DNA of 64,000 nucleotides from Rutidosis leptorrhynchoides (Eukaryota > Streptophyta > Magnoliopsida > Asterales > Asteraceae): positions 103,983,501-104,047,500 of the forward strand of contig NC_092334.1 of the NCBI RefSeq assembly GCF_046630445.1, in the 5' to 3' direction. Under the pieces are notes generated by a model. The model did no database searches. It was not told where the DNA came from and saw nothing but the letters and a program-made list of their open reading frames with translations. Positions 12,115 to 23,648 of this stretch are shown here, in pieces (position 1 is the stretch's first letter; each line of letters starts with the position of its first letter). The translations under genes were made by a program, and so were the position numbers.

Positions 12115-12641
12115 ATATGTTTCTGATATATGGGTCTGGTGAGGAGGAACTCGCTGTAAAAGGTTACGTAGATGCGAGTTTCCAAACTGATCGAGATGAT
12201 TCTCGATCACAATCCGGTTATGTCTTCACGTTAAATGGAGGTGCGGTCTCTTGGAAGAGTTCAAAACAGGATGTTGTTGCTTTATCCACTACAGAGTCTG
12301 AGTACATCACCGCATCATTGGTAGCTCAGGAAGATGCATGGATGAAGAAATTCATCGACGACTTAGGAGTAGTCCCTTCCATTCAGGACCCTCTTGAGAT
12401 CTTTTATGACAACGAGGGTGCGATTGCTCAAATCAAGGAACCTCGTGCTCACCAAAAGACCCGTTACATTGAGCGGAGATTCAACTACATAAGGGATGAA
12501 GTTGAAAAGGGAAAGATATGTATTCGCAAAGTTCACACAGATCTTAATATTGCGGATCCTCTCACGAAGCTCTTACATGGATCAAAACATGCAGGACATG
12601 TTTGTGCATTACGGCTTCGATATTCTAGTGATTGGTCATGA
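12115..12641 (+). pseudogene. Copia RNase H domain, separated from RT
   Basis: In the same frame as the RT part once the solo LTR is disregarded. It shows the Copia RNase H catalytic signature: Asp in GYVDASFQ (about 12167), Glu in STTESEY (about 12294), Asp in FYDNEGA (about 12408) and a late Asp in IADPLTKLL. It normally removes the RNA strand during reverse transcription. It ends with TGA at 12639-12641. Confidence 0.9.
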
Positions 12642-13397
12642 TCTGTTTTGAGTATTTTAACGGAACGAAATTGTTCAAACTCATTAATAGAATTATGGTA
12701 TTAATTTATTTTGAGTCAAGTTCATATTTTGCATATTTTATCCATGAATAAGAAATTATTCTAAATTCCGTAGTCGATCACATTTGTGGGAACAAGTGTG
12801 AGGTTTAGACTATTATGAACTTAGATTGGTATACATTCACGGGATGAATGTGGAGCAAGGTTGCAACCAAGGTTCATAGATATTTGTGGGATACAAATAT
12901 TGGAAGACCCGCCCTCAAGATTTACTAAATGGAGCCTTTGTGGTTGATCACATGTAATCTTGAGTAAAGGCGAATATCATTGTATCCTCTGACCTGAGAT
13001 ACATATTGGGTTCGGATATTCATCAAGTATTGTGCCTTGATTCTTTCCTTCGCTATTCTGAAATATGGTAGTTCACAAGGAGGAGCTCAGGTATAATGCA
13101 AGGTATATATCTAGGACTTATGTAGTCAAGATGGAATTTGTCCCTCTTATTCGTTGAGAGTCAGATGTCTAAGGCCTGATAAAGTTAAATCTAGAAGAGA
13201 GTGATCACTCTGTGTCTATTGGATTTAACATGACATCTAGGATGAAAGGATAAATGAAAGATTCACCTATTCATATTAGAGATGGGAACTCGTAAGGGAT
13301 GATGTTATTGAATGGCACAAACTCATAACATATTGGGGGTGATGGACGGTTGTTAGGTGGTATCCATCACTTGCATTAATTTCCTATGTTTCTCGTG
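12642..13397 (+). other. 3' untranslated region of the nested Copia element
   Basis: About 750 bp between the RNase H stop and the polypurine tract. It has no credible ORF and belongs to the element by position. Confidence 0.6.
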
Positions 13398-13409
13398 CAA
13401 GTGGGAGAT
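13398..13409 (+). promoter_or_regulatory. Polypurine tract of the nested Copia element
   Basis: CAAGTGGGAGAT sits immediately before the TGAAGG start of the 3' LTR, a standard Copia plus-strand priming tract. Confidence 0.85.
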
Positions 13410-14440
13410 TGAAGGTATTTTGTATGCCCGAGAGACATATTAAATTAATGTGGCTAATATGTTTTGATCCAAGTCGGGTCATACCCAATAACAAGCTAAC
13501 CGACTCCTTAATCGTATTTTGATCTTAGCCATTGGATCGTTGATGAAATTACGCGACACTTGGAATTTAAGAAAAATGGTTTTCTAAAATAATATTACTT
13601 GATGTGTATATAAATTATGGAATAATTTATATAATAAGAGTTTAATTATTTATAGGTTAAATAATTAATAAAGTTATGTTACATTTTATAAAATTGGTTT
13701 TATAAAATAAAGTATACATAACATATAAAATGGAATTTTATAAAATTGGTTTTATAAATAACATACATAATGTATAATATAGAAATTTATAAAATATGTT
13801 TTATAAAATCTAATTTTATAAAACTATTTTATAAAATGGAAGTTTATATATTATGTTTTATAAAATCTAATGTTATAAAATCCTTTTATAAAATAATATG
13901 GAAGTGGCATTGGAGTTGCAAGTAAGCATGCTAATAAATATTATTTTAGTGTGGTTACTTCCCTTGTGCATGTGCATATGTACCAAGACCTCTTGGAGAC
14001 TCAACACACATGCAATACACATCAAAATACACTTAAAAAAAACTGCACAATCTTCCTACTTTCTGCTGTCCAGGCCGTGAGTATTAGGGAGGGAGAAAGG
14101 GTTCTCAATCTTTTTTTTGTAAGCTAAATTCAAGTGTTAACAAATCCTAGCCAAAGTACAAGGTGTTGGTGATAAGCTTGGGGTATAATAACTTGAGGTT
14201 TCATCCATTTGAGGCTCCATTCTTCATCATCATCTTCATCATTCACTACTTATCTTGGAGTAGGTATAAACCCTTTACTTGCTTGTAGTTTGTAAGTAAG
14301 TTTCACAACTTGATCCTAATTGGGATTTAACTTTAATTGGTTAAAGATTAACAAGTTCTAAATAGTAATACTTACATGCTTCCGCCTTAATTTGATTCTT
14401 AAAATGTTTTAAGTATTATGAAACTTGTTAAATCCCAACA
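13410..14440 (+). repeat. 3' LTR of the nested Copia element
   Basis: 1031 bp, the same length as the 5' LTR, with about 17 single-base differences. It ends AATCCCAACA and is followed by the CTTAT duplication at 14441-14445. Confidence 0.93.
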
Positions 14441-14445
14441 CTTAT

Positions 14446-16182
14446 ATGTAGGGCTATACATACTACTAGTCAGATTCGTGATATCCCCTTCTGATGGAGG
14501 TTGGGCAACAACCGGAGTTGTCGCCCGCGAAGTTTCTTTCGAAGCATCCGCCTCCATGACTTTAGTCTCATGGGACTCTGACAAAGTAGTAGAACTACCT
14601 GTCAGTTTAAATCTCGCAGAAATATTACTATCTCCGACTCCTGAAATCATTGATATTCCATGAGGTGGTACATCTCTTTCAGTTAACGACTCTTCCTCCA
14701 GACCCTGAGTTTCAGACTCTGAAAGAGAAGTGGTTTGAACCAATGGATCACTTTTATGAACCAAGGGATCAGTCTGCTGGAAGTCTGATAAATATCCCGA
14801 AGGATTGTCATGTTGACTCGTTTTCATGGGATGCGGCAGATCTCCCTCATCAAGATAAGCCAGACCTCGAGGCCCTGTTGTACGTTGAGGCACAGGAGGA
14901 TTTCCTGCCGATACGCAGGGTGCATTTTCAATACTTTTCGGCTCCTTTTCGGCCGTTCTAGACTTCAATGATTGAGTTTCCTCAATCGATTGAGTCAACG
15001 CAGACTAGACTGCAGAGGAAGACTTTACTTCCTTGGATGCCGAAGCATCTTGCTGTGTAGGATTTATTATTAAGTCCTGTTTAGATTGGATGGGCTTATT
15101 GGTCTTTTTACCATCCGTGCATTTAGCTCTCTTGCCTACCGAAGCTTGTGCTTCATTTAGCGTAGGGCTTACTGTTATTATTGGATGTGATACGGATATA
15201 GGTGAGGGTGACCTAATAGGCTCTAGGTCTTGGTCCGTATCACCAATGGTTGGAGTAACTGTTTGGCGGACGATGGGTGTCGAAGTCCTAGATCTAGTTA
15301 CTCGTTGGGTTAGTGGAGTCTGAATCATCTCATCAGGCATAAATCAAGTTCTCTTAGGAGAATGTTCAGGAGATGATTCAGTTGCTGAAGAATCAGTGTC
15401 ACTGCTCGCTTCGGGTGTTGTTGAAAGGGTTGGTTCAATCCTAGATGATCTAGGTTCCCTGATCCTCACAGGTTGAGCATGGTGTGCTACCCTAGAACGT
15501 TTAACGTTCACCCTAAGTGGAGGATTAGATGGACCGGGTGGTTGTACTACAGGTTCCTCTACAACCTCTGGGGCTGGAACCGCAGCGGGTTCAACTTGTG
15601 CTTGTTGTACCGGGTTTGGAAGAGGTATTCTTACAGACTCAAAATATGAACGCATTCAAGCGTCTTAAGGTGTAGCTAGCCTCACAAGCCAATTTGGAAT
15701 CGGCGCAGTGAATTGATTATCTGATACCATCGGGGTATTCATCTTCAGCTCCCCAAATCTTTTCATCTGTAATCTATGTGTACCTGGTACAAATATATTT
15801 GCATTTCTACAAGCATTCATAGCATCATGGATAAAGATACAGAAAAACCTTTCACAAGGGATGTATGAACCCCTTGGCTTATCAACTTGGGCTTGAACCA
15901 AATCCCATAAAAGTTCTGCATAGTCAGGAGTCTCTACTCTTGTGAATGAGTATAACAGCCTCAGCATTGGCACCGTCAAGCTGTCTGATCCACTCCTTGT
16001 CATCAACAAGCATCTGTTGAAAATTGAGAAGATCACATACCACCTTGAGTGCAAGTATTTCTTCTGAAACTTAGCCGGTAGAACATTGGTAGCTCCAACA
16101 TAACCAAGATCAAAGATTGATGACATCATCTGCTGAGTAGCAGGGAAAGCAGGAGCATTCTGTACAAGAGGAAGCTGAAAGA
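14446..16182 (-). pseudogene. Extra 3' ORF of the SIRE-like element, middle part
   Basis: Minus strand, between the two nested insertions. The N-proximal portion (about 16175-15665) is well conserved in character, with the block KKYLHSRW...IFNRCL, then DYAELLWDLV and a Cys-containing 'CERFFCIFIHDAMNACRN'. It matches the recurring domain of Asteraceae retroelement 3' ORFs as I know them. The rest (15655-14446) is low-complexity, rich in Pro, Ser, Thr and Glu. Nonsense codons separate the pieces near 15660, 15342 and 15003, all in one frame. The function is unknown. Confidence 0.65.
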
Positions 16183-18678
16183 TGTAACGACCCGACCAAA
16201 ACCGTTATTGACGGCGCCGTTAACTTAGGTCCCGTTGCGTGGTCGTAGTCCCTATATGAGACTCGTTTGACCAAAATTATGTCGCGTTCATTTGAAAGGT
16301 ACAAGACTTGCAAGTTTAGTTTACAAAACCGTTCGACAACAAGTCTAAGTTTACAAAAGTCATAAAGTATAAATGAAATAACTTGCGACATAATATAAGT
16401 TGAAAAACACAGTTGCTATAAATAGCGTAAGTATGTAAACAAAAGTTTGAATCCAAAGGTGCTATCACTAGCGTATGTATGTATGTATCTTGACTCCAAG
16501 CAAATAATCAGAGTGTATGCATGTATGCTTGACCCCAAGCAAGTATGAGTGTACGCGGAAGCATGTATCAAATAGCCAAGTATGAACCTGAGAAACATAT
16601 AGAAAACTGTCAACGAAAAACGTTGGTGAAATCATAGGTGTATTTGTAAACATTGTTTTTGAACCACAAGATTTAGTATTCCCATAGTTGATTATCAAAA
16701 TCGTTTGCATTCCAAAAGTATTGTTCGCGAGCACCCAATTATCAAGACTTAACGTTTCCTTCCATAGAACCCCATCACAATAGTGTTAGAACATACACTG
16801 TTTCTCGAAAATATATTTCATCCGTAGACGGTAGCGAACCGTCCGTAATGAGGGTTTGTCAAACCCGTATGGCCACACAATATAAGTTCTCGCTTACACC
16901 CTGCAAGTGTAACTAATGATAATCGAATTGAGGATTTTTGTTCTAACTCGCTGTGGAATGTTTGTTTTCCTTGTACTTGTGTTCAAAGTATAAAAGTAAG
17001 TAGTACAAAATGTAACAAAGTATATGTTTCTCAGCCCACAATTTAAAAGTATAAAAAGTTGTTGAAAAGGTGGGACTATGATCTCACCTCGAGTGCACGA
17101 GTATAAAAGTACTTCACAAAGTAAACGTTGTGCATGAAAGTTGCTTAGCCTTGACCTAAACAAGTAAGTTATATCAATTAACCGGTTACGACACAAAGTC
17201 GGGTGAAATGTGTTCAATTAGTCCTATGGCTCGTTACGACTCGATTAGGTATAGCATGTGAATCACGTTGTCAAGTTTCATACTAGAAACAAGTATAAAA
17301 GCATGTTAGAATGATTGTATAAAAGTTTGGTTAAGTTTGACTAAAAGTCAAACTTGGTCAAAGTCAACGAAAAAGTCAACGCGTTCGGGTCGGGTCCCGA
17401 ACTATTTTTCTATGCTAAATATTCATATACAAGTATATTAAAACAAGTTTCATGTGAATCGGAGGTCGGTAGCTAGTCAAACATTTCGCGTGAAATGCGT
17501 CAAACAAGGCAGAATCTGGCCAGGCCAATCCGCGCGCCGCGCGGGTATGGGGCGCGCCGCGCCACCATCTGGGCAGAGATTTCTGGTCAGTTTTTCAAAG
17601 TATGCACGAACCAAAACATTTTCCAACCCAACTCTTGACCCGCAAACACTTATAATGCCTATCATATATCGTCGAAAAGGTATTTTGACGAGGAATACAA
17701 CTAACCACATATCATCAATCAAAAACATCATTTACAATAACCGAAAACTCGTCAATTGATCAAGAAAGGTTTATTTTCAAAGTTTCAAGTTCGTAAAACG
17801 TATTTTATGATTCGGGAATCCAATTTACACATACGATATGCCGTTTTGAAGGTAATGAAGCATACATTACTACTAAACACTAACAATTAACATTCCATGG
17901 CATTTAAGCATCCAAAAGTTCATGTCAAGAACTATCAAACCCTAGTCAAACATCACAAAATCATTAATCGGGTTTTTGAAGTTTTCTTAATCAACCTACA
18001 CATCCAAATGTGGCTAATGATACTAGTAACACAATTAAAACATGCACTTTAACAATCTAACAACATTAACTCATCCAAAATCAAGGATTAAGCAAACCCA
18101 TTTCAAAAACTCAAACTAGTTACTCCAAACCACAAATCGAGCAAACAAAACATATATTCATGTTACACACGAGCCATAGACACTAACTAACACAATTTCA
18201 AGTATATAAAACGAATTTAGAGAAATTTAGAGTTTTAGAAATGTTACCCAAACGAGATGAAGTTGGTATCAAATTGTAGAGGATGAAGAGAGGATTCCAA
18301 ATATGTAATTCGTTTTGTTGCTAGCTCCCTAAACCGAATTTAGATGATGATTTTGTGTTTGAGGTTTTGAGAGAATAAAAATGGAAGTAATGAAATGGGG
18401 AGGTTGAAATGAATGGAGGAGGGTGAAGGTTGACTAGTTGACCTAGTCATCTCTTTGCCCTCTTGGCAAGTTTAGTCCCTCAAGTTTCCAAGCGGGTGCG
18501 GGAATTAACCAAACGAATATTTTAAAAACGCTCGTGTAAACGAGTGATGTTATAATTAAATAAAGAGAATATTATAAACGTTAGTCAACGGAAATTGGGA
18601 ATTTAAATAGCGAAAGATATTATAAAAAAAAAAGACGGTGTTAAAAATAAATTTAACGGAAAAACGCGGGATGTTACA
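16183..18678 (-). repeat. 3' LTR of the young Gypsy element
   Basis: Starts TGTAACGACCCGACC and ends GGGATGTTACA on the plus strand. It carries a GC island of GCGCGCCGCGC-type sequence at 17531-17563 in otherwise AT-rich DNA. Small ORFs within it occur identically in the second LTR and are not genes. Confidence 0.93.
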
Positions 18679-18715
18679 TTATCCACACCTCAAAAGAAAT
18701 TTCGTCCCGAAATTT
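18679..18715 (-). promoter_or_regulatory. Polypurine-type region of the young Gypsy element
   Basis: On the minus strand the sequence reads AAATTTCGGGACGAAATTTC followed by a GAGGTGTGG run and then the LTR start. This is the arrangement commonly seen just upstream of the 3' LTR in plant Gypsy elements with TGTAACACCC-like LTRs. Confidence 0.7.
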
Positions 18716-20865
18716 AGTTGGAAGTAGTAGTTGTTGAATCTTACTCGAGATCTTGCGTTGTGAATTCTACGAATAAGTGAAGGTACGTCCTTGAGTATTT
18801 CAACGAACCTGAAGGTCGGGGTCGTATGTTGTTTTAAGGTTTGGCTTCCATGATTCATGGTTTCAACCGGTCCTCCTAGGAAGTGAGGTTTATCGTCGAT
18901 AGTGAGTTCATCAAAGGAGATAACAAGTTCTCGTTTCGCAAAACACGTCTTTGAGTTGATACATCGAATGTAGGATAACGGAGACCCAAAATGAGTCGGA
19001 AAAGTCTAAACGGCTAGCGACGGGTCCAAAACGCCCCAAGAATTTAAAGGATCGAAATATAGCAGACTTAGCTTCCTACGTTTCCCGAAACGGATTGCAC
19101 CTTTCCAAGGTGCGACTCTTAACGTGACGCGGTTTCCCACGTGGAATTTGAAATGTTTACGTCTAAATCGGCGTAGCTCATTTGGCGATAACGAGTCGTG
19201 TTGGGTCTTTCTTGGATATGGATAAGTTTTCTCGGTCGCTCATGCATAATCCCGGTCCCGGTGAATTGGTCATCGTTTACTTGGTTCGACAAAAGGAGAA
19301 TGACGTTTCCGGTCATATAAGGTTTCGAAGGCGTGGCGTCAATACTCGAATGAAAATTTTGTAGTAAGAGAGTTTGATTAAAGGCAAAGACGTTTCTCAA
19401 GAAAATTTGAAGTTGGTAATACAAATTCGTATTATGGTTTTCAAGACTTAAATCGTATGTTTGTTCGGTACGTCGGGTTGTGGATGGTACGCGGTACTCA
19501 TGTCTAAACGGGGTCCCGAGGCTTTTTGTAAGTCTAGAAATGAAACGAGGATCTCGATCCGAAACGGGGTACATTTCCCTAAGGCATATTGAACAAGTTT
19601 GCTAGGAATTGAAAACGTTAGCTAGGACAAGTTTCTCAAGAAAATTCGCGTCGCGGAAGATTTACCGGTTTCCAAAAACGTTCGTCGGGGCAAGTTCTCA
19701 TCGGTTTCTGAAAGAAAAACGTTCGTCGGAACTATTCACCCTCGAGGTGAATACTAGTATAACGTGGAGAGTCTCTCCCCCCATTGAGAGTTTAGAGTAA
19801 AGATTTCCTGAACCGGAAGTACGAGTGTGATGAGAGGGAAGTTTCCGCCTCGGTGCGAGCATAACGAGTAAATCGTAATTAGTCAATAAGACTGTGCGAG
19901 GACGAGATAGTATACACGTGTAACATACGGTTGAAGTCGAGAGGAATCGGTAATTCATTCGGAAGCATAAGTATAGTTCGACAAAAGTCGAAGGGGTGTC
20001 CCCGGTATGGTTGTTATCAATATTCTCGGAGTTTTCGGATGTCCAAACATGAAAGGATGAAGTCATGTACATGGCACATGGTGGTGTTTAGGTTGATCGA
20101 GTCTAACCACCATCACGCGTCACTAGAACTTTGGTATGTCTTACCGTAATATAACCACGTTGATCGAGTGTCGTTATATTACGCTAACTCATACCTCCAT
20201 TCCCACATCACTCTATAGATTCAAGTTCGTGTCATCGCGAAAATCTAAAATGAACAAAATGTAACGACGTCTCAAACGTGACTCGTATTAAATCGAAATA
20301 GTTTCTACAACTCTAAAGAAGCGTTTCCCCGCGGGAAGTGTATAAATGATTGTTAACGTCAAATCGGTTCGATTCAAACAATAATGTATTTAGGTATGAA
20401 AAGAGTAACGAGTCATGATAACGAGTAGCACGCAACCGTAGTGATAAATGTTGATGACGATACTCACCTAGAGTAGTGATGGTAGTAACACCAAAAAGTA
20501 GATAGTAAGAAGCACCAGTGGGAAACCGATAGTAAGTTGAAACGGTGGCAAATAACAATCCGGGAGACAGAGTTCCCGAACAAGTGTGACTAATGAAGTC
20601 GTCGTCATCCATACGTGTATGAATCATGAATTTACGTGTGTCACCAAAAAGTGGCGGAATACGAGTTCGTATGACGAAGGTTGAGTACCATTAAAAAGTT
20701 TTCCTAAGAATGATTCAAGTATAATGCACAAGTAGTCAAGTAAGTGCTATCTATAGCAAATGTATGTCAGAATGCAATGGCTAACTATCCGGTTGTAGTC
20801 TAGACTCACTAATGCGTCCTAACGACTCTGTTAGACACACTAATGCACGTCCTAGTTCCCTACAA
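18716..20865 (-). pseudogene. Decayed pol remnant inside the young Gypsy element
   Basis: The only recognisable protein trace is on the minus strand at about 19574-19119. It starts VSDRDPRFISRL, corresponding to the integrase core around its second catalytic Asp, and later has HSSIDATP. The rest of the frame is scrambled by substitutions and small shifts. No zinc knuckle, protease or YxDD motif is seen elsewhere in the 2.1 kb. The region serves as RNA filler and leader and does not encode enzymes. Confidence 0.7.
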
Positions 20866-20881
20866 CCTGGCTCTGATACCA
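20866..20881 (-). promoter_or_regulatory. Primer-binding site, tRNA-iMet, perfect 16 nt
   Basis: On the minus strand this reads TGGTATCAGAGCCAGG, the full iMet primer sequence, two bases after the 5' LTR. Its perfect state contrasts with the ruined interior. Confidence 0.9.
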
Positions 20882-20883
20882 TC

Positions 20884-23377
20884 TGTAACGACCCGACCAA
20901 AACCGTTATTGACGGCGCCGTTAACTTAGGTCCCGTTGCGTGGTCGTAGTCCCTATATGAGACTCGTTTGACCAAAATTATGTCGCGTTCATTTGAAAGG
21001 TACAAGACTTGCAAGTTTAGTTTACAAAACCGTTCGACAACAAGTCTAAGTTTACAAAAGTCATAAAGTATAAATGAAATAACTTGCGACATAATATAAG
21101 TTGAAAAACACAGTTGCTATAAATAGCGTAAGTATGTAAACAAAAGTTTGAATCCAAAGGTGCTATCACTAGCGTATGTATGTATGTATCTTGACTCCAA
21201 GCAAATAATCAGAGTGTATGCATGTATGCTTGACCCCAAGCAAGTATGAGTGTACGCGGAAGCATGTATCAAATAGCCAAGTATGAACCTGAGAAACATA
21301 TAGAAAACTGTCAACGAAAAACGTTGGTGAAATCATAGGTGTATTTGTAAACATTGTTTTTGAACCACAAGATTTAGTATTCCCATAGTTGATTATCAAA
21401 ATCGTTTGCATTCCAAAAGTATTGTTCGCGAGCACCCAATTATCAAGACTTAACGTTTCCTTCCATAGAACCCCATCACAATAGTGTTAGAACATACACT
21501 GTTTCTCGAAAATATATTTCATCCGTAGACGGTAGCGAACCGTCCGTAATGAGGGTTTGTCAAACCCGTATGGCCACACAATATAAGTTCTCGCTTACAC
21601 CCTGCAAGTGTAACTAATGATAATCGAATTGAGGATTTTTGTTCTAACTCGCTGTGGAATGTTTGTTTTCCTTGTACTTGTGTTCAAAGTATAAAAGTAA
21701 GTAGTACAAAATGTAACAAAGTATATGTTTCTCAGCCCACAATTTAAAAGTATAAAAAGTTGTTGAAAAGGTGGGACTATGATCTCACCTCGAGTGCACG
21801 AGTATAAAAGTACTTCACAAAGTAAACGTTGTGCATGAAAGTTGCTTAGCCTTGACCTAAACAAGTAAGTTATATCAATTAACCGGTTACGACACAAAGT
21901 CGGGTGAAATGTGTTCAATTAGTCCTATGGCTCGTTACGACTCGATTAGGTATAGCATGTGAATCACGTTGTCAAGTTTCATACTAGAAACAAGTATAAA
22001 AGCATGTTAGAATGATTGTATAAAAGTTTGGTTAAGTTTGACTAAAAGTCAAACTTGGTCAAAGTCAACGAAAAAGTCAACGCGTTCGGGTCGGGTCCCG
22101 AACTATTTTTCTATGCTAAATATTCATATACAAGTATATTAAAACAAGTTTCATGTGAATCGGAGGTCGGTAGCTAGTCAAACATTTCGCGTGAAATGCG
22201 CCAAACAAGGCAGAATCTGGCCAGGCCAATCCGCGCGCCGCGCGGGTATGGGGCGCGCCGCGCCACCATCTGGGCAGAGATTTCTGGTCAGTTTTTCAAA
22301 GTATGCACGAACCAAAACATTTTCCAACCCAACTCTTGACCCGCAAACACTTATAATGCCTATCATATATCGTCGAAAAGGTATTTTGACGAGGAATACA
22401 ACTAACCACATATCATCAATCAAAAACATCATTTACAATAACCGAAAACTCGTCAATTGATCAAGAAAGGTTTATTTTCAAAGTTTCAAGTTCGTAAAAC
22501 GTATTTTATGATTCGGGAATCCAATTTACACATACGATATGCCGTTTTGAAGGTAATGAAGCATACATTACTACTAAACACTAACAATTAACATTCCATG
22601 GCATTTAAGCATCCAAAAGTTCATGTCAAGAACTATCAAACCCTAGTCAAACATCACAAAATCATTAATCGGGTTTTTGAAGTTTTCTTAATCAACCTAC
22701 ACATCCAAATGTGGCTAATGATACTAGTAACACAATTAAAACATGCACTTTAACAATCTAACAACATTAACTCATCCAAAATCAAGGATTAAGCAAACCC
22801 ATTTCAAAAACTCAAACTAGTTACTCCAAACCACAAATCGAGCAAACAAAACATATATTCATGTTACACACGAGCCATAGACACTAACTAACACAATTTC
22901 AAGTATATAAAACGAATTTAGAGAAATTTAGAGTTTTAGAAATGTTACCCAAACGAGATGAAGTTGGTATCAAATTGTAGAGGATGAAGAGAGGATTCCA
23001 AATATGTAATTCGTTTTGTTGCTAGCTCCCTAAACCGAATTTAGATGATGATTTTGTGTTTGAGGTTTTGAGAGAATAAAAATGGAAGTAATGAAATGGG
23101 GAGGTTGAAATGAATGGAGGAGGGTGAAGGTTGACTAGTTGACCTAGTCATCTCTTTGCCCTCTTGGCAAGTTTAGTCCCTCAAGTTTCCAAGCGGGTGC
23201 GGGAATTAACCAAACGAATATTTTAAAAACGCTCGTGTAAACGAGTGATGTTATAATTAAATAAAGAGAATATTATAAACGTTAGTCAACGGAAATTGGG
23301 AATTTAAATAGCGAAAGATATTATAAAAAAAAGACGGTGTTAAAAATAAATTTAACGGAAAAACGCGGGATGTTACA
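20884..23377 (-). repeat. 5' LTR of the young Gypsy element
   Basis: Nearly identical to 16183-18678. The GC island is repeated at about 22232-22264. It is followed by the AAAGA duplication at 23378-23382. Confidence 0.93.
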
Positions 23378-23382
23378 AAAGA

Positions 23383-23648
23383 TCCTCCTGAAGTCAGCTT
23401 TTGTGATACTCCTCATCCCTTACTCCTCTTAGCTCAAACTCAAATCGAGCTTGTGTACCCTCTGGATTTGCAGTAGTAGGTTGTGTAGCTTCCACAAACC
23501 TAATAGTTCTGTTCAGTAGCTCCAGATCTGTTACAGGCACAATGGTAGTTGAGCTTAGAGCAGGCCACAGTGTATGCCTCTCTAGTATTGCAGTCCAGTA
23601 ATTGCAGGGAATGTTGGTTTCAGAGTTGATGAAGTGATTGTTCGCCAT
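23383..23648 (-). pseudogene. Extra 3' ORF of the SIRE-like element, N-terminal part
   Basis: The ATG at 23646-23648 starts MANNHFINSE and runs about 84 codons. The block 'RFEFELRGVRDEEYH' precedes a TGA at 23394-23396. The frame that continues sensibly across the Gypsy insertion (removed length 7200 nt, divisible by three) is shifted by one, so a one-base change in the AAAA run just upstream is likely. This is the start of a protein of about 1200 residues whose other parts lie at 14446-16182 and 1918-3612. Confidence 0.65.

Larger units (their letters stand above)
3613..14440 (+). mobile_element. Copia retrotransposon nested in the SIRE-like ORF
   Basis: 1031-bp LTRs lie at 3613-4643 and 13410-14440. 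Both start TGAAGGTATT and end AATCCCAACA, and both sides carry the duplication CTTAT (3608-3612, 14441-14445). The inside holds a primer site, Gag, protease, integrase, RT, RNase H and a polypurine tract in the usual Copia order. I count about 17 differences between the LTRs (about 1.6%). Stops in Gag, a frameshift before integrase and a 2.57-kb solo LTR between RT and RNase H make it non-functional. The lineage within Copia is not assigned. Confidence 0.95.
16183..23377 (-). mobile_element. Young non-autonomous Gypsy element (LARD-like) nested in the SIRE-like ORF
   Basis: LTRs lie at 16183-18678 (2496 bp) and 20884-23377 (2494 bp), flanked by perfect AAAGA duplications (16178-16182, 23378-23382). 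By eye the LTRs differ by one substitution (17500 versus 22201 region) and two A residues in a homopolymer. A 16-nt tRNA-iMet primer site at 20866-20881 and a polypurine-type sequence at 18679-18715 give minus orientation. The 2.2-kb interior has no Gag and only a decayed integrase trace. Intact cis signals, near-identical LTRs and no working enzymes together mean it was mobilised in trans. Confidence 0.93.

Noticed and set aside
16894..17731. Several ORFs of 80-107 codons, repeated exactly at 21595-22432
   Set aside because: They lie inside the two identical LTRs of the young Gypsy element and match no protein. The duplication is explained by the LTR pair, not by gene duplication.
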